DNA of 64,000 nucleotides, taken from assembly GCA_008330645.1 (NCBI GenBank), contig VLTN01000044.1, positions 1 to 64,000 of the forward strand, written 5' to 3'. The notes beneath the pieces are model-generated. The model was given only the letters and a program-made list of their open reading frames with translations. It ran no database searches and had not been told where the DNA came from. This stretch comes from Cafeteria roenbergensis. Taxonomy: Eukaryota > Sar > Bigyra > Bicosoecida > Cafeteriaceae. Made by a program: the position numbers and the translations under genes. Of this stretch, positions 61,572-64,000 are shown one piece after another. Within the stretch, counting starts at the first letter, position 1; each line of letters starts with the position of its first letter.

Positions 61572-64000
61572 ATGGCGTCCACAACTTCGGCAGCTGCGAA
61601 TGCGGCTGCCTCAACAGCAGCGTCCATAGGGCATGGCTCCTCTGACGGCGTGTCTGCCGCTGTAGCCGAGCTGGTTCGTGCTGCCGGCGCGGGCCTGTCC
61701 ACCGCCAGCGACGCCCTTAGCGAGGCCATTCAGGCTGTTATGAGCGACGATGCCACCGCCTCGGCGGCTGCGGCCGCGAGGCGCGCGCTCCAGGCGCTCG
61801 CCAACGCAAGGTTTGATGCCGACCCGGAGGTGATCGGGCGCACCTTCTTTGGCTCAGCCACCCGGCCGGACCCGCCCGCGACCGGCGCCCGCGCGCGCGC
61901 CCACCGCCGCTCGAGACGCACGGCCCCGTCCGCCGGCCTCCGCCTCAGGCGCTGGCCGGCGCCTGGCCTGCTCTTCAACCCGGCAGACTCCGTCACGGGC
62001 GGGGCCGCGGGGCCCCGAGTCCGCTCGAGTCCCCGTCGCCAGGCTGCTGCCTCGGCAAGCCCGGCGCGCGCGGGCAGGGCAGCCTCGGGGCCCGACGGCT
62101 CTGCTTCTGGCTCTGCTTCTGGCTCTGTTGCCGGCTCTGCCGCGGGGTGGGCGTCGGTCCCATCGTGCGTGGCGCCGCAGCCGGCGGCTTCGGCCGGCAG
62201 CAGTGGCCGCGCGATTCGCGACGCGCCGCGTCCCGAGTCGGCGATGCTGTCGGAAGCGGGGCGAATGGCAGCGGCTGCCCTCGCCAGGGGCGCGTGGAGG
62301 CCGGCCAAGGGCGCGTCTTCCGCCCTCACGCTGGCAGGAGCCCGTTCGCCTGGGGTGCTGGACGCGCTGTGCGCCGTGGGCGGGAGCGACGCCGCTGCCA
62401 TGCTTGGCCCCACGGGCTGCGGTGGTGCGTCGGCCTCCGATGGAACGCTGGCTGCGGCCATGCTCGGCCCAGCTGCGGGCCGTGTCGCTCAGCCGTCGCG
62501 CCAGTCGCGCGCCAGCCGCTCTGCTGGCGCCGCTGGCGGGATCCGTCGCCCCGTGAAGGACAATGATGATGACGACGACGACGACGACGACGACTTCAAC
62601 GGCTCCGGCCAGGATGCCGAGGACGAGGACCCCGTTGCCCCAGCAGACCCCTCCCCCTCGTCGCCGTCCAGCAGCCGTCCGGAGGCCCGCTCCGTCCGCC
62701 TGCCGACCCGCCGCCAGCGCGCGGCTGTCGCCGTCGCCTCGGCGCTGCTCAACGCCTGCCGCACCCGCACCGTGCGCCTCAGGGACGCCGCCGACGCCGA
62801 CCTCCTCGTCTCCACCGTGCTCCCCCTGGCGGGCGCCGGGCCAAGCCTCGAGGCTGCCGCCGCCGCCGCCACCCTCGCAGCCCCCGACCTCGGCAGCGGC
62901 GCCCTCCTGCTGCCGCGCCGCGTGCGGCTGGCCTGGTCCTCCTCCTCGCCCCTCTCCACCGCGCCAGCCGCACTGGCGTCCGCGCGCCTCGCTGCGATTC
63001 TCCGCGCCGCCGCCGCACCCGGAGCCAGCGCAGCCGTGTTCGGCCCAGCGTCGGCAGGCTGGCTGGCCTCATCGGCAGCCGCCGCGCGCACCCACCCGGC
63101 GCTGGCAGATGCCGATCGTCGCGTGCGCGCCGGCGCAACGCTGCTCGCCGGGGCTGGCATGGACGACACCGCCGCTGCCGCTGCAGCCGTGCATATCTTC
63201 GGCCCAAGCCTCTCAGCCGCGGTCACGCCCGCCACAGCCGCCGCCACAGCCGCCACAGCCACCGTCGCTTCTGCTGCCCGCATGCACCTGCTCGACGGCG
63301 ACGCCGGTGCAGCCGGCTGGCGCGGAGTTGTTACGCCGGCAGAACTTCTCGCCGCGCTCACGGGGGACCACGCCGCTCTCTCCTCGCGCACGCACAAGCG
63401 CCGCGACACCGCATCAGGGGAGTCCGCAGGCCGCGGCGGCAGGGCGGGAAGGCACCCGCACGCCGGTCGCGGTGCGGCCGTTCAACGGGAGGGCAGAGCC
63501 GACGCATCGGACGCCGGCGACGAAGACTCGGAGGCAGCCCTTGCCGTGCCGCTGGTGTGCGGCTGCGGCCACACCCGCGCGCTCGTCACGCTCCCGCGCG
63601 CCGGCGTCCTGGCCGTCGACCTCGCGCCCTCTCACTCCTGCCAGCCGCACCCCGGCCGCAGGGGCGACTCGGCCTCGCACCGCGGCACGCCCAGCGGAGC
63701 CCACGCCCACGCCGTCGCCGGGCCCTCCACTCCCGGCTCTGCCGGTGGCCGAAGCGGCTCTGCCAGCGGCCGCATGCGCGTGCCTGCGCGGTGGAGCGTG
63801 GTGGTGCGCTCGTCCTGTTTCCGCTTCGCGGACGACGAGGCTGGACCGCCCGCCAGCGCTGAGAGTCACCCTGCCGGCGGGAGGGGGCGCGCGGCGGACT
63901 GGCCCGGCTCGAGGCACGGCCCCGCTGGGGTGGCGGGGCACACTGCCGCGGCTGCGCCCTCCCGCGGCGGCGGCAAGCCCGCCTGGGACGAGGCGGTGCG
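61572..64000 (+). CDS. Unrecognised long protein, 3' end outside the window
   Basis: Open from ATG 61572 (MASTTSAAANAAAS) to the window edge, 809 codons with no stop, so a real gene is likely. Composition is Ala/Ser/Gly/Arg-rich. Features: a run of ten Asp (62565-62594), a region around residues 370-560 (RQRAAVAVASALLNACRTR; LLLPRRVRLAWSSSSP) that is more ordered and Ala/Leu-rich, and VPLVCGCGHTRALVTLP near residue 660, whose Cys/His spacing could hint at metal binding. No signal peptide or membrane helix. I cannot name a family. Confidence 0.65.
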   Translation, partial: MASTTSAAANAAASTAASIGHGSSDGVSAAVAELVRAAGAGLSTASDALSEAIQAVMSDDATASAAAAARRALQALANARFDADPEVIGRTFFGSATRPDPPATGARARAHRRSRRTAPSAGLRLRRWPAPGLLFNPADSVTGGAAGPRVRSSPRRQAAASASPARAGRAASGPDGSASGSASGSVAGSAAGWASVPSCVAPQPAASAGSSGRAIRDAPRPESAMLSEAGRMAAAALARGAWRPAKGASSALTLAGARSPGVLDALCAVGGSDAAAMLGPTGCGGASASDGTLAAAMLGPAAGRVAQPSRQSRASRSAGAAGGIRRPVKDNDDDDDDDDDDFNGSGQDAEDEDPVAPADPSPSSPSSSRPEARSVRLPTRRQRAAVAVASALLNACRTRTVRLRDAADADLLVSTVLPLAGAGPSLEAAAAAATLAAPDLGSGALLLPRRVRLAWSSSSPLSTAPAALASARLAAILRAAAAPGASAAVFGPASAGWLASSAAAARTHPALADADRRVRAGATLLAGAGMDDTAAAAAAVHIFGPSLSAAVTPATAAATAATATVASAARMHLLDGDAGAAGWRGVVTPAELLAALTGDHAALSSRTHKRRDTASGESAGRGGRAGRHPHAGRGAAVQREGRADASDAGDEDSEAALAVPLVCGCGHTRALVTLPRAGVLAVDLAPSHSCQPHPGRRGDSASHRGTPSGAHAHAVAGPSTPGSAGGRSGSASGRMRVPARWSVVVRSSCFRFADDEAGPPASAESHPAGGRGRAADWPGSRHGPAGVAGHTAAAAPSRGGGKPAWDEAV
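62565..62594 (+). repeat. GAT/GAC trinucleotide repeat (poly-Asp)
   Basis: Two GAT and eight GAC codons in a row, in frame with the surrounding coding sequence. Probable length polymorphism. Confidence 0.9.

Noticed and set aside
1-64000. tRNA or rRNA genes
   Set aside because: I looked for T-loop-like GTTCGAATC motifs with pairing arms and found none convincing.

Overview
This window is nuclear DNA from a GC-rich unicellular eukaryote. The protein-coding genes have spliceosomal introns and lie on both strands. They encode Golgi glycosyltransferases, a secreted leishmanolysin-type protease, a SAC1 phosphatase, a MYB factor and very large multi-membrane-span surface proteins. Nothing bacterial, organellar or photosynthetic is visible. 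A tyrosine-recombinase (Ngaro/DIRS-type) retrotransposon, a TmcB/TmcC-like membrane protein and very high GC together suggest a marine protist. I favour a heterotrophic stramenopile such as a Cafeteria-like bicosoecid, with a GC-rich alga (haptophyte or pelagophyte) as the alternative. This is inference, not proof.

Positions 1-10020 are a transposon block. It opens with the right end of a tyrosine-recombinase retrotransposon: the end of an RNase H domain, the recombinase, then two identical 97-bp repeats flanking a 261-bp segment, which matches the B1-A2-B2 end structure of Ngaro/PAT-like elements. This runs directly into three 5'-truncated copies of one RLE-type LINE, arranged head to tail. 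Each copy ends in eight C residues followed by the same 12 bases.

Positions 10056-19627 (minus) hold one giant intronless gene: signal peptide, about 14 RCC1 repeats, IPT/TIG domains, a Cys-rich module and a multi-span membrane domain. It is broken by one apparent frameshift inside the RCC1 array. A leishmanolysin (21063-23924, plus) diverges from it. Next, on the minus strand, come a sterol-desaturase-family hydroxylase, a small putative membrane protein with a probable frameshift, and a membrane-anchored class-3 lipase.

Positions 32248-38664 (plus) form a glycosylation cluster: two tandem GT17 (MGAT3-like) genes and one GT10 fucosyltransferase. The GT17 pair is almost identical except for sharply bounded, in-frame patches of unrelated sequence. 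After it come a SAC1-like phosphoinositide phosphatase (plus), a 2030-residue TmcB-like protein (minus), a two-repeat MYB protein (minus), a five-EF-hand protein with an Arg/Asp-rich tail (minus), a disordered basic protein (plus) and the start of an unrecognised long protein that leaves the window.

Ten introns could be placed by restoring known domain sequence across the joint. All ten end in CGCAG and nine of ten begin GTGAG, an unusually rigid splice signature. Several products (RCC1/TIG membrane protein, leishmanolysin, lipase, GT17 and GT10) point to the cell surface and secretory pathway.
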